Shown piece after piece: positions 10,833 to 23,008 of a stretch of DNA of 64,000 nt. Position 1 is the first letter of the stretch. Each line of letters starts with the position of its first letter. The notes beneath the pieces were generated by a model, which searched no databases, was not told the origin of the DNA, and saw nothing but the letters and a program-made list of their open reading frames with translations. This stretch comes from Archivesica marissinica (taxonomy: Eukaryota; Mollusca; Bivalvia; Venerida; Vesicomyidae): assembly GCA_014843695.1 (NCBI GenBank), contig CM026398.1, positions 19,814,683-19,878,682 on the forward strand, in the 5' to 3' direction. The translations under genes and the position numbers were made by a program.

Positions 10833-12190
10833 CAACATTCATCCACAGTTTGTCAAGTTATTCTGCATCCAAGCATGCATAGACAGACAGATGATTCCAA
10901 ATGAGATCAATGGAAAAAAGTTAAAAACGGTCTAGGTGGCCTGCCCTAATTGGAAGGCAACATTTTTATTGTACCTATACTATCGACAGTATGTAAGCAG
11001 GAATGAAAACGTATGAAATGTCATAAAGGTTGATACTTTCATGTGAATATAATGTAATCTAATGATTCTTTCATCTAATGGTTCTGACTTTATGGCCTCT
11101 TCTCCTTGCTACCGAGTCTGCCCCCCCCCCACCATAGCACTTAGTATTTCGCTGTGTTATGATGAATAGTCATTTAGCCTAGTTTTTCGCACAATGTTCT
11201 TTCATTATATAAATATCCCGTTAGCAAACAAACATTGTTATAATCCATAGGGAATGTGTAATCATGCCAGATTGTTTGTCTCACTTGGCGAAAGTTCTTC
11301 CTATTGTGTACAGCTGCTAACTCTGGATTTCAGTTTCTTTCAATGCGGAGGGGGGGGGGGTCGAGTGAAGTACAGAGCAGGGCTTTCCCCAGCCCCAAAA
11401 GACGTCACGATTGCGTGATCCTTTTAATCTGAAATAAGGCATAGCGTTTTGCCGATATACCATAAAAGCTAGACTGATACGCCTTCAAGAAGGGACTTTT
11501 GGGAGATTGACAGAAGCTTGAATATTCAAGCGTCTACACAACCAGGATTTTATAAACTGTCTCTATAAACACCTCCATAATCCGGATAACTGATTAATCG
11601 AATACTTGACGGCATAATTTAAGTCTGTTTACAGACGATAATTGTTGTTATTCAATAGAATTATGCGCTTGGGTGATATTAATTTGTTGCATCATTAGAG
11701 ATCGTCATTGAAAACGGATATATAATTATATATTTATTGGGAGTTTGTTGGCACTGTATTATTACCTCCCTTGAGTTATTTTTTCCCAAATGAAAAGCGT
11801 TATGAATAAAAGAATTCAGAAATTATATTTTACATTTAATGAAAAGCGTTATATGAATTGAGAAATGATATTTTTTAAGTTACATGTATACAGTGGAATT
11901 ACGTTGTTTAGATTTCAATGTTATCTTTTCACAGTTATTTATTTGAATAGTTTACTATCACCTCGCTGCTCTCTCTAGCTCGATTTCTGCTATATTTCCA
12001 TCTTTTAAGAGAAGCAGGTTCAGAGCCTCTTTACAGTGTTGCTGTTTAATTGCACATGTATCATCCAAATATAAATTTATAAAAAACAAAAAACGAATAC
12101 GTCAGAATGATGCACCATTTACTGTATTGAAAATAAATAAATACTGCAATGACCTTCTATTCGGGGCTTCTCGACTCCTATGCTCCCTTC
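10833..12190. other. No gene recognised
   Basis: AT-rich DNA with homopolymer runs (C near 11122-11131, G near 11349-11358) and a repeated AATGAAAAGCGTTAT near 11790-11850. Confidence 0.4.
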
Positions 12191-12415
12191 AGATAGACCA
12201 GTTGCATGATATTTCAGATAGACCAGTTGCATGATATTTCAGATAGACCAGTTGCATGATATTTCAGATAGACCAGTTGCATGATATTTCAGATAGACCA
12301 GTTGCATGATATTTCAGATAGACCAGTTGCACGATATTTCAGATAGACCAGTTGCACGATATTTCAGATAGACCAGTTGCACGATATTTCAGATAGACCA
12401 GTTGCATGATATTTC
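12191..12415. repeat. 25-bp minisatellite, nine copies
   Basis: The unit AGATAGACCAGTTGCATGAT plus ATTTC repeats nearly perfectly; three adjacent copies have TTGCACGAT instead of TTGCATGAT. Confidence 0.95.
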
Positions 12416-12717
12416 ATATCTGCAGTCGATCTGTCTGTATTTAAATGAGTGTAATTTCTACATTGTAGGCTTTTATTGCGCAATGATATAATAATGGTAT
12501 ATAGGCAATATGTACTACATTATCTACCAAGTACTTCTGCAATTTATACTGCTTAATGAGGGCCTTAGGCCTGAGAATGCACAATATATTTGCATCAACG
12601 AGGGAATTATGCTATAAATTGTGTTCCGCAGCTGTTTGTATTCCTTTTGATTATACCTGTATCTGCGCTCGGAGCCGCTCTCATCCCTGAGTGCATGAAG
12701 CTGTGTTTAATCCTTCA

Positions 12718-12908
12718 CCTGCCAATCACTAAAGTCGCTTTTGCAACCAACCGTATGCATCAGGCTCTATGCTGTTTTACTATTCGGATATGGAGCTACA
12801 GCACTTGTCTGAATAGCAAACAACATAGATCCTGATCAGATGCGCCATTACGCCACGGCTGATCTGGATTTATGTAGTTTGCACATCCATTCCAATATAT
12901 TCGGCAGG
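12718..12908. mobile_element. TTAA-type MITE, family P2 variant
   Basis: It starts CCTGCCAATCACTAAAG and ends TATTCGGCAGG. The interior repeats the GAATAGCAAACAACATAGAT and CTGATCTGGAT theme seen at 45381, 21777 and 28812. The right TTAA (12909-12912) is shared with the next element. Confidence 0.65.
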
Positions 12909-12912
12909 TTAA

Positions 12913-13089
12913 CCCTTTCAACACCACAGACCTCTAAATTGGCTTACAAAAAAGTGTAGATCCAGATGAGCCGGCTCGTGGGTTACACATTTTGATAAAT
13001 GAACTGATCCAAATGTAATTTTGTTATTAATTTATTGGTCTAAAAATATCATGGACCAGTCCATGTCAGTTACTTGGTGTTGAATGGGT
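12913..13089. mobile_element. TTAA-type MITE, family P1, internally deleted
   Basis: It begins CCCTTTCAACACCACAGACC and ends GGTGTTGAATGGG. One arm of the internal palindrome is missing. The right flank is TTAC rather than TTAA. Confidence 0.75.
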
Positions 13090-13149
13090 TACGGGTTAGG
13101 TATAGCTCAAACGACTGATCCGGTGTTAGAATGGACGTGTTCAATGAGA

Positions 13150-13215
13150 TAGAAGAGATGGGATGATCTGGATCTATGTTATTTGCACATTCCGTCCAAT
13201 TTATTCGGCATGTTA
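13150..13215. mobile_element. Fragment of a P2-type TTAA element
   Basis: GATCTGGATCTATGTTATTT followed by CCAATTTATTCGGCATGTTAA matches the right end of the copies near 12908 and 45692. Confidence 0.6.
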
Positions 13216-13476
13216 AGGGGTAAATACATTTTCAAATTTGAATTTATAGCTGTGCAGCAGAAAATGCGATTAAATAGTAACAAATTTAATGGTAGAAAAG
13301 CAAAATATCTGGTCGACGCTGGCAATATATTTCTAGTTTCGGCTCTGCTGGGCCAATATTCGATATTGGCCTGGCACGCGCCAAGAACGAATCACGAGCA
13401 CGTGTCACAGGTAGCAACAACATAGTAACTACATTGTGTAAACATGGCCGCCTGGGGCCATTACGGTATGCAATAA

Positions 13477-13610
13477 AGAAGTTATTAAACGGCTGCGGTG
13501 AGCCATTTGTGGATATTGGCGCACCTATCCGATATTGGCCCTCGGGCCAATATCTCCATAGGGTGCGCCAATATCCACAAATGGCCCACCTCCGCGGTTT
13601 AATAACCTCT
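13477..13610. repeat. 134-bp near-perfect palindrome
   Basis: The left arm AGAAGTTATTAAACGGCTGC through GATATTGGCCC pairs with a right arm ending CGCGGTTTAATAACCTCT, at close to 90% identity and centred on GGCCCTCGGGCC. A shorter related hairpin lies at about 13348-13375 (GGGCCAATATTCGATATTGG). Probably a hairpin MITE, superfamily unknown. Confidence 0.85.
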
Positions 13611-14182
13611 AAGCACTGTGTGTCTGTCACAAGCCAGATAATTGATCAAACACAAGTGTATCAGTCTTGGCAGACATTGGATTCAAACTTGGCAGTTACT
13701 AGGTTACATGAAGAGCCAAAGCACACCCACAGTATAGCGAAATATGTGATATATATAACGGTAGCAGTGTTAATATTCATGTGCGGTTCTGTGAATTATT
13801 TGTAAACGTGCAACATTCGGAATCACGTGTCAATTATCCTGACCAAAAAAATGATACTGTTCAATGATCATACAATGCGGTCTATGTTTTCACCAATGTA
13901 AATATGGTAGATTATATATACCTCCTCCGTTACTACTACTGACATGAAGCCAAGAGCATTTCTTCTATGAAACTGAGAAGATGAATAGAAAGTTATCATA
14001 TGATATTATCTATTTATTGTGCTGGCAAGTGGAGCTCTTAGATTACCTTGGTTATTCAATGATTTCCCTGGCATTGCTGTGTCAGTGATTGACTGTTGAA
14101 ATTGCCTCATGATTGTATTCATTGGTGTCAACACTGTGTACTGTAGAATCTGTATAAGTAGGGAAGTGGCCAGCTCGCTTCT
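13611..14182. other. No gene recognised
   Basis: AT-rich DNA without a recognised repeat or coding domain. Confidence 0.4.
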
Positions 14183-14218
14183 CACTAATGCAACCCGGGA
14201 TTTCTCTCTAATGCAACA

Positions 14219-14342
14219 TGTAAGATATAAGCCACAAACAGATCCAATATTTATATCATTGGGGGTGTCTTCGGTGCTACTCGCCTCGCTTCACACAGTC
14301 CAATTTTACATATTGGATCGTTTTCGGCTTATATCTTATATA
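14219..14342. repeat. Inverted repeat, probable small MITE
   Basis: TAAGATATAAGCCACAAACA and GATCCAATATTT on the left pair with ATATTGGATCG and TTTTCGGCTTATATCTTA on the right, about 30 bp per arm with a loop of roughly 60 bp. Confidence 0.65.
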
Positions 14343-14716
14343 TACATAGCAATTACTTTATCTCATAAATTCCATTGTATTCAGTTTCATACAGCCGTCA
14401 CATCTTTTCTTGTATGTACACACGTGTAATACAACCTGGACTGATTCTGATTGGTTGCAGCATGACAGCTTGCTTTTGATACACTCGACATATGGTTTGC
14501 ATTCGATCTTGCGTTCGCTCTTGCTCTCTTTGTTGAATAAAATGTTACTCTTGAGGTCATGAGTTTGAATCCCATAGTTGACTCTTTTGTGTATTTCTTA
14601 TCTTACTATGCATCATAATTATAAACACACACCTGTCCGACAATTTGGAGTCAATATGTTTCATTGAGTCCATTAATTGTTTTCATGTAAGATAAATGAT
14701 TTGAAAATAAATAATA

Positions 14717-14962
14717 AATAAATAAATAGTTTAAACTTTATTTATTTTACAACGATTGCGAAGCTTATATTAATCACTCTGGTTGGCGCGGATGAAAGCG
14801 TAATTGTGGTACTTTGTGTGGGGGGAAACTGGAGTACGCGGAGAAAACCCACCTGCCGATCTGGCGACCACCGTACGTACCATCTCACATACTTCCCGTT
14901 CTGAGGATCGAACCCGAGTTGCGTTGGTGAGAAGCAAGCGCGCTAATCGGACAGCCTAAATA
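14717..14962 (-). mobile_element. RUDI/V-SINE-type SINE (SINE-D)
   Basis: On the minus strand the tRNA-like head (GGCTGTCCGATTAGCGCGCT) has a B box GGGTTCGATCC. It is followed by a core GGTGGGTTTTCTCCGCGTAC then TCCAGTTTCCCCCCACA. That core resembles the conserved domain of V-SINE superfamily elements, including RUDI described from molluscs. The tail is A/T-rich with TAAATAAATAAATA. Confidence 0.75.
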
Positions 14963-15506
14963 ATATAAGTGATTAAATAATGTCATTCGATAGAACTTCC
15001 AAAATATCTGGTTAGTATGGCTATATATATGCTAACTACTGGTACCCCTGCACCGCAGAGGCAACTGTGTTTCTGATCACCAAATATTTATACATATTAT
15101 TGTTTAGATAATTATGTCCAGGCCAATCTGTATTGGCATCATTTTCACTAACAATGTGTAAACAAATTAAGTATTGTTTTCCTGTACCTAATTTTGAACT
15201 GATGAGACGAGTTTCAGCAAAAGTCACTCGAGTCACTCATAGTTATCAATATTAACTCGTATATTGCACGTTACAGTTTGAACCCATGTATTTGACAGAG
15301 GAATTGCTTTTATTTTGTCTGTCAACATTAGAATGTCTGTTTTGGTTGCTGGAGATAGAAAACTATGTTTTGATTGCTACCTTGCCAGGATACTGGGTTA
15401 AGTGGCTGAAAAACAGATGTTTCTATAGCATTAATATTGGGCACCTACAAATCTCTTTTTGTCTGTTGAAGAAACTTACAAACTTACAATTTTACAAAAT
15501 GATCAA
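14963..15506. other. No gene recognised
   Basis: AT-rich DNA. Two open frames cross it without domain features. Confidence 0.4.
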
Positions 15507-15508
15507 TA

Positions 15509-16140
15509 CCATATTGTTCCTATTTATAGCGCCCGGGTGCGATGCAAAACACAAAAGGGGCGGGCGCGCTAATAAGAGTAATTAATTTCTGTAGTATAGG
15601 TGTGGAAAATCTCCGTTTCAATATCGGTAATTGCCAACTAATTGGAAGAAACTGCTCAGTAACCTTGCTTTGTCATAATGCGACGCCTAACGTCATCGTG
15701 TGTTACCTAAATCGATTGATAATTATGTTCTGTACATGCGATACATACTATTATGCCACGTAAATCGTATACATATAAAGTTAACCCATGTTTCTGTGGA
15801 TTGTTCCGCGTTATAAACTGTTATACGGTGTCTATGTAAATAACTACCCCTGTACTTTCGGTTTGAATAGCTCGAGAAATTGTTGATATTGTGTGAATTC
15901 TTCTGTGAAAATAAATACTTTTTTATAGCGATACACGTTCAACAAGTGATGCGCATATTATTCATGCATACTTAGTGATTCATGAGCTTGGAGTTTATAT
16001 ATATATATGGATTACATTAAACAACAGTACTACCGACAGGTAAGCCAATTATTTCCTTTTAAGGGCCATTTCATGTTGCATTTTTACATGGGGGCGCCTA
16101 CCGTATATTAGAGGTGGCGCTTTAAATAGGAACAATACGG
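15509..16140. mobile_element. TA-flanked non-autonomous DNA element with GCGCC-containing TIRs
   Basis: The left end CCATATTGTTCCTATTTATA then GCGCC matches the inverted right end CCGTATTGTTCCTATTTAAA then GCGCC. TA lies on both sides (15507-15508 and 16141-16142). The interior contains no transposase. Confidence 0.7.
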
Positions 16141-16351
16141 TAATTATTATTTATACTTAGTTTTCATACACTTAGTTTAAACAATGATATAACATATACA
16201 CAGTTTACAGTTTACACAATATTTACATACATGTATCAAAAAGGATAGCTTATAGAGGTCTTCTCCTATAATTAGATATATATTGTAATTATGGTATGAC
16301 AGCTTTTTAATCATGTCTGAACTATTAATTACAATTTGAAAAAGTATATAT

Positions 16352-16984
16352 AGTGGTGGAACCTATGCTTGGCGTAAATCCCACATATAATGACCAGTAT
16401 AAAATGTTAATTGCACTTGCCGCATATTATTATTTTCTAAAGTCGTGAAAACAACTTTCAAAACACTATTGTTGACAATTTTAGCTTCATCACGTGACCT
16501 TGCTGCTCAATACAGCTATCGCAACGGTGTCAGTCGGCGCCCGTTTATATAGGGAACTGAAGACTTCAGGGCACCTATGCACGGCGTACTTGTTATGTTT
16601 TATTTATCCACCATATCTTGTTGAATATCTTATTTTGATATCATTGAATAAATTTGATATCATTGAATAAAAACATTTATTGGTCTTAATCAGAAATGGT
16701 ATAGAAACTATTTTTTGGGTTAGGTGTAGATTTTTTAAATTCGGATAGCTACCCGAATTGCTCATACACCGTAACAGTTTTGGTTGAAGTATTCACACAA
16801 TGATTTGCTTGTTTATATTCGTCTGCTGGACAAGTCACGTGACAGTTACATCAGCCTATCGATACACACAACGGAATGCTATTGAACCATGCTTCAGATC
16901 TGTCAGTGAAATTAGCCTAGAACTATATAAATATTTTAAATACGGATGAAAATGGAAAATATGCCGAGCATAGGTTCCACCACT
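16352..16984. mobile_element. Non-autonomous element with AGTGGTGGAACC TIRs
   Basis: AGTGGTGGAACCTATGCTTG at the left is matched inverted by CGAGCATAGGTTCCACCACT at the right. A third, degenerate head (CACCTATGCACGGCGTAC) lies at 16569, suggesting a nested or rearranged copy. The interior is repeated in reverse in intron 1 of the hAT transposase. Flanks are TATA-rich, so the target duplication cannot be read. Confidence 0.7.
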
Positions 16985-17140
16985 CTATATTAATCATGAA
17001 CTGTAGATTACAATAACAATAATATAAAGAGATTATCAATTAAGGTTATAGAAATACATATACTTGGATAATACTGGCAAACTAATCAAATTAATACAGT
17101 TTCTAGAATGTGCTTTCAAAATGCGTTATAATTTGCTTAA

Positions 17141-17268
17141 CCCATTTCATTCTGGATACATTTAAAGGCATTTGCAAACAACATAGATCCAGATCAGCCG
17201 CAGCGTGACACTGTGTGCTAATCAGGATCTATGTTGTTTGCTACATAGCCAAGTGTCTTAGCACTAAT
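17141..17268. mobile_element. TTAA-type MITE, family P2, left half
   Basis: After TTAA (17137-17140) comes CCCATTTCATTCTGGATAC, the AACATAGATCCAGATCAG palindrome arm and its partner. It stops after GTGTCTTAGCA and lacks the right half present at 28812-29048. Confidence 0.75.
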
Positions 17269-17985
17269 CAAGAACCATTGACAAACGTAGATTCATTGCG
17301 TGAACAGTTTATAGTGTAAAATATTTAAGACTGTGATAGTTTTGAAATTTATCGAATGTTTCAATATGATAGTGTTAGAAAAGATATGAATTTACTCAAA
17401 TTGCCGCCCCCCCCAATATACAGTGGAATGAATATACTTTGATGATTATGAGGTAGGTTGTATTATCTGTGAAGCTGGCATGGAATGCAGGCCCAAGTGA
17501 CATTTCATTTTGTGCATAGATGGAGTAATTATAATTATTGTGAAGGAAACATTATGGCATATTTTAGGGTCCCATATTGTACAATGTAGGCAGAAGATTA
17601 GATTCTAGACTGTTGTTTTTAACATCCTCTTAATGATAAAACATGAATTATAATCCGGGAATTTGTGAATGACGCACATACTACTTATGAAAACAGTGTG
17701 AATTATGTGCACCTCAGCAGACAAATGGTTAGTCTGGCTTGTGGTGTGCTTGCGACTAGAATAGAATTTAACCTCATACTAGTATTCAGCTGGTCCTGCT
17801 GCTACTGTGCTAGGTATTAGGCCAATTATCAGCTCAAAAGGCCCCAGCTGAATAACCTAATGACTTATTTCCCTTGACTACTCTATATTGGAAACAAGAA
17901 TTGGTGGTTCCATGTAATTTACTTTCCATTATAATTACTTAATATTGTCTTATATTTCCATTACCTGACAGTATCTTTGATACTC
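17269..17985. other. No gene recognised
   Basis: AT-rich DNA with a poly-C run near 17406. Nothing assigned. Confidence 0.4.
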
Positions 17986-17989
17986 CCCA

Positions 17990-19205
17990 TCCAGTGTTTT
18001 GTTCGCAGTCTGTACACTATACTCTGTGTACCACACCACACTCTGGGTCACACACTGGTCAGCAAACTACACCCGAGATCTGGGTCGCACACCACACTCT
18101 GGGTCACACACTGGTCAGCACACTACACCCGAGATCTGGGTCGCACACCACACTCTGGGTCACACACTGGTCAGCACACTACACCCGAGATCTGGGTCGC
18201 ACACCACAACTCTGGGTCTCACACCACACTCTGGGTCACACTCTGGGTCACACACTGGTCAGCACACTACACCGAGTATGGGTCGACACCACACTTGGGT
18301 CACACACTAGTCAGCACACTACACCGAGATCTGGGTCGCACACCACACTCCGGGTCACACACTGGTCAGCACACTACACCGAGATCTGGGTCGCACACCA
18401 CACTCCGGGTCACACACTGGTCAGCACATACACCGAGATCTGGGTCGCACACCACACTCTGGGTCTCACACCACACTCTGGGTTCACACCACACTCTGGG
18501 TCACACACTGGTCAGCACACTACCCGAGATCTGGGTCGCACCACACACTCTGGGTCGCACACAACACTCTCGTCAGCATACTACACATGATATTGGGTCG
18601 CACACCACACTCCGGGTCGCACACAACACTCGTCAGCACATTACACCCGAGATCTGGGTCGCACACCACACTCTTGAGTTGCACACTAAACTCTGGGTCG
18701 CACACCATACTCTGGGTCGCACACCACACTCTGGGTCGCACACCACGCTATGAGTCGCACACCACACTTTGGGTCGCACACCACACTCTGGTCAGCACAC
18801 TACACTCTGGGTCTCACACCACACTCTGGGTCGCACACAACACTCTCGTCAGCATACTACACATGATATCTGGGTCGCACACAACTCCGGTCGCACACCA
18901 CACTCTGAGTCACACACCACACTCTGTCACACACAACACTCGTCAGCACATTACCCCGAGATCTGGGTCGCACACCACACTCTTGAGTTGCACACTAAAC
19001 TCTGGGTCGCACACCATACTCTGGGTCGCACACCACACTCTGGGTCGCACACCACGCTATGAGTCGCACACCACACTTTGGGTCGCACACCACACTCTCG
19101 TCAGCACACTACACCCGAGGTCTGGGTCGCACACCTCACTCTCGTCAGCACACTACACCCTAGATCTGGGTCGCACACCACACTCTCGGTTTGCACATTA
19201 CACTA
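17990..19205. repeat. 1.2-kb satellite built on CTGGGTCGCACACCACACT
   Basis: A 19-20-bp module (CTGGGTCGCACACCACACT or GGTCACACACTGGTCAGCAC) is combined into units of about 56 bp in the left third. Later a higher-order repeat of about 309 bp appears (GATCTGGGTCGCACACC at 18651 and 18960). Long frames open on both strands are products of the repeat and not credible genes. Confidence 0.92.
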
Positions 19206-19711
19206 AAAACATAATGTCTATTTTGCTAGAAAAATAAGGTGCTTCAATAATTACATCCTACAGTTACTTGTATGTTCTCTAATTCTCCCCAGAATTACTA
19301 TCTAATCTCTCATAGACTTAGTTGCAATGTTAATGTGTGCACCACCACTATAATGTACGTCATCGAGTACAAGATTTCTTTGAATAAGTACTCTGCCACC
19401 ATCTGATAAAACCATAAAGCACCAGCTATCCATATGACAAACTTGTACACTAAAGTAGTATTAATTGAAACAAATGACTGTTCCCCCTTCCCTGTTATTG
19501 CACATGTAAAGTAATAATATTAATAATGAATAATAAATTATTAGATTCGTAAGATGTTCAAACTCGACTAATTAATAGATACTAGGATAGAGAAACTAAG
19601 GCAGGGATAGAACTTGAGTTTACTGCAGTTTTATGTCCATCTTGGATGTTCTTGCCATTTGGACATGGTGTATTTTGTATGTTATAAATAAGTATGTCAA
19701 TGTGGGATGGT
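19206..19711. other. No gene recognised
   Basis: AT-rich, apparently unique DNA. Confidence 0.4.
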
Positions 19712-19721
19712 GTGAATAGTT

Positions 19722-19963
19722 AGTTTATACAAATTTATATTAGCTTGATTGCGAAACAAGTTCTTACAACTTCTATTGATCACTCTCGAGACCTCATTCC
19801 TTATGGAATACAACGCCATGAGGGAGAGAGAAGAGGCAACGTGGAATTTAAATTCCTTGCCTAAGGGCACAATTGTAATGGCTCCAGCGGGGCTCAAACT
19901 CTGGGCCTTTTGCACCTGAATCAAACTCGCTACCACTGCGCTATGACGACTTCCATTGGAATA
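19722..19963 (-). mobile_element. SINE-C copy with 10-bp target duplication
   Basis: On the minus strand the copy runs from TGGAAGTCGTCATAGCGCAG through GTGCCCTTAGGCAAGGAATT to the GCTAATATAAATTTGTAT tail. GTGAATAGTT flanks both ends (19712-19721 and 19964-19973). Confidence 0.88.
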
Positions 19964-19973
19964 GTGAATAGTT

Positions 19974-20737
19974 TTAGATATTATGCAACCTACCAGACTG
20001 TATCTACTCATAATAAACCATGTTTTAGTAATGCACACAAGTCGCTCGAGTCTGAAGCTGAAAATTTCCGTCGATATTTGTAGAGCAAAGCAAGGCTATT
20101 GCTTCACCTGAGCATTACTGGACTGTTCGGCAGTATTAAAGTGTTGTTGCTAGGTGACGTTGCCGTGGTGATGTATATTCAGATTCTTGCTTAGTATATA
20201 TAAAATTAGTGTGTGATGGTGTGCATGAGGCCCAAATATTGTTAATTTTTCTAAACTAAAAAAAAAGCACACCAATTTTAAAATCGGACTTTGAAAGGAC
20301 ATCGAGTCGGAATTTGCTGAAATTTTACAAAATTGTTGAGCAAAATAGCATTGGCAGAGCTATAAACTGTGTGCGCTGGCAATACGTTGCCAAATGAATT
20401 ATTTAATGGAGATCCCGCATCTCAAGAAATGTTGTATTACAGCAATCAGTAACAAGGCATACTTCTTACAGACAAAACTGTCCTCCTCAAAATAATAAGC
20501 CTACAAGGCCCAGATAAGTTGTCTGACTGGCCTTGTGATAATGTGTAACACCTTCAGTGATGCATTAGACAGGCACTTGGGTCTTTCAGGTATCACCATC
20601 TTGATGTATTATAGACCAGTTCCTGTAGCCAGACACGGCCACCAGTTTGACAGTTTATTGACTATTATTTCAGGTTTAATTATGATTTAGAGTCTGCCAC
20701 TTGATCCTGAAGGATATCATTGTTGCTGTCCTATCAA
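19974..20737. other. No gene recognised
   Basis: AT-rich DNA without a recognised element. Confidence 0.4.
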
Positions 20738-20948
20738 CCCATTTCATTCTGGATACATTTAAAGACTTTTGCAAACAACATATATCCAGATCAGGATCTA
20801 TGTTGTTTGCTACATAGCCAAGTGTCTTAGCAAGATCATCTGAATAGCAAACAGCATAGAGCCTGATCAGACGGAATGTTCCATTGTGGTTGATCTGGCT
20901 CTATGTTCTTTGCAAATACTGTTTGAACGGTATCCAGAATCTAATGTG
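20738..20948. mobile_element. TTAA-type MITE, family P2
   Basis: It starts CCCATTTCATTCTGGATAC and ends GGTATCCAGAATCTAATG, then TTAA (20949-20952); the left flank is TCAA. The central palindrome is shortened compared with 28812-29048. Confidence 0.8.
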
Positions 20949-21111
20949 TTAAATAAATAATTGTGCATGTTTATTATTTACATTTGGTAATCTTTTTAAG
21001 TAGCAAATTGTTGGTTTTCTGACATTTTTGTTCCCAAGTTGCAAAATTGTAGGTGTTTAAAATTCTCAATTATATCATGATGGGAGGGGTATTTTCCCAA
21101 AATAGAGAAGT

Positions 21112-21442
21112 AATCCATACTCAGAATCTGTCCACATGCCTACATCATGCAGTTGTCTTGATCACCAAAACCAGGACCAATCTTACTAATACTCAGAATC
21201 TGTTCACATGCCTCCATCATGCAGTTGTCTTGATCACCAAAACCAGGACCAATCTTACTAATACTCAGAATCTGTCCACATGCCTACATCATGCAGTTGT
21301 ATTGATCACCAAAACCAGGACCAATCTTACTAATACTCAGAATCTGTTCACATGCCTCCATCATGCAGTTGTCTTGATCACCAAAACCAGGACCAATCTT
21401 ACTAATACTCAGAATCTGTTCACATGCCTCCATCATGCAGTT
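21112..21442. repeat. 72-bp minisatellite, about four and a half copies
   Basis: The unit contains ATACTCAGAATCTGTYCACA, TGCCTMCATCATGCAGTTGT and GATCACCAAAACCAGGACC. 72 is a multiple of 3, which explains the repetitive frame through it. Confidence 0.93.
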
Positions 21443-21776
21443 TTTTCCCAGCAAAGTTGCTTTAAAATCACACGTTTTTATTCGCAAAAACGTCACATTT
21501 GTGTGCAATGGAAGCTGGGAATATTATTTCAGATCTGTTGCAATATAGTTTTGAACCAGAATAAAAATTATATGGACAACAAATGAAATACACTTGAAAT
21601 GCGCAACATCGTCTTGGAATCCGAATCCACTCTGTGTTGAAGAGTTTTGTTGCTGTATAAATTTCCTCATTGTGCCCGGAATTGACGAACATATATGTTG
21701 TCATGGTAACGATTTGAGTCGGCAACCTTCAGGACACACAGTGCATATTATAACAAGAGAATTTTTGCAACATTAA

Positions 21777-21986
21777 CCCTTTGCCTTTGCTGAGTAAATA
21801 AAATCACATTTACAAACAACATAAATCCAGATCAGCTGAGGCGTAATGCCACATCTGATCAGGATCTATGTTATTTGCTATTCAGCCAAGTGTTTTATTA
21901 GCTCCACTATCAGAATAGCAAACAGTATAGAGCCAGATCAGATGGCACAGAAAAGTGATTTTTATCTGCCACTAGCATGCAACGGG
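21777..21986. mobile_element. TTAA-type MITE, P2-related
   Basis: TTAA on both sides (21773-21776 and 21987-21990), starting CCCTTTGCCTTTGCTGAG and ending GCATGCAACGGG. It contains TACAAACAACATAAATCCAG and CTGATCAGGATCTATGTTAT arms and a GCAAACAGTATAGAGCCAGA arm. Confidence 0.8.
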
Positions 21987-21990
21987 TTAA

Positions 21991-22264
21991 TGTTGAAACT
22001 TGCTGTTTTGAGTGTCACCTATATCCAAATGATCGTTTACAAAGGGAATCACGAGCGCACCCCGGACACGCTTAGATCAACAGTTAATATCAAAACATTT
22101 ATATTCAATACATTGTGGGACTACAATAGCATAATTATATGTACATTATAGTTCATCTCCAGTGTCCTCCTAGAATTAAAGTTTAATATCATAAGAAAGC
22201 TACAGTTTCATATAACGTGGCTTTAATGTGCAGCAAGTGTATATTGAATGACTTGTAAATTTGT
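21991..22264. other. No gene recognised
   Basis: AT-rich spacer between the TTAA element and the 44-bp array. Confidence 0.35.
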
Positions 22265-23008
22265 GTGTGCTGAAGATAGAGTCACAGATCCTCCCTAGCT
22301 TGCCAGAGTGTGTGCTGAAGATAGTCATATATCCTCCCTAGCTTGCCAGAGCAAGTGCTGAAGATAGTCACATATCCTCCCTAGCTTGCCAGAGCAAGTG
22401 CTGAAGATAGTCACATATCCTCCCTAGCTTGCCAGTGTGTGTGCTGAAGATAGTCACAGATCCTCCCTAGCTTGCCAGAGTGTGTGCTGAAGATAGTCAC
22501 AGATCCTCTCTAGCTTGCCAGAGCAAGTGCTGAAGATAGTCACATATCCTCCCTAGCTTGCCAGAGCAAGTGCTGAAGATAGTCACAGATCCTCCCTAGC
22601 TTGCCAGAGCAAGTGCTGAAGATAGTCACAGATCCTCCCTAGCTTGCCAGAGCAAGTGCTGAAGATAGTCACATATCTTCTCTAGCTTGCCAGAGCAAGT
22701 GCTGAAGACAGAGTCACAGATCCTCCCTAGCTTGCCAGAGCAAGTGCTGTAGACAGAGTCACAGATCTTCCCTAGCTTGCCAGAGCAAGTGCTGTAGACA
22801 GAGTCACAGATCTTCCCTAGCTTGCCAGAGCAAGTGCTGAAGATAGAGTCACAGATCCTCCCTAGCTTGTCAGCGCAAGTGCTGAAGATAGAGTCACAGA
22901 TCCTCCCTAGCTTGTCAGCGCAAGTGCTGAAGATAGGGTCACAGATCCTCCCTAGCTTGTCAGCGCAAGTGCTGAAGATAGGGTCACAGATCCTCCCTAG
23001 CTTGCCAC
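22265..23008. repeat. 43-45-bp minisatellite, about 17 copies
   Basis: The unit is GTGCTGAAGATAGTCACAGA, then TCCTCCCTAGCTTGCCAGAG and a short CAA linker. The last seven copies or so carry an extra AG (ATAGAGTCAC), giving a subfamily whose length is a multiple of 3. Confidence 0.93.

Noticed and set aside
12191..12415. CRISPR-like regular repeats
   Set aside because: Units are contiguous with no unique spacers, and the DNA is eukaryotic; an ordinary minisatellite.
17977..19237. Histidine-rich frames of up to 258 codons
   Set aside because: They read through the GGGTCGCACACCACACT satellite; several overlapping frames show the same theme.
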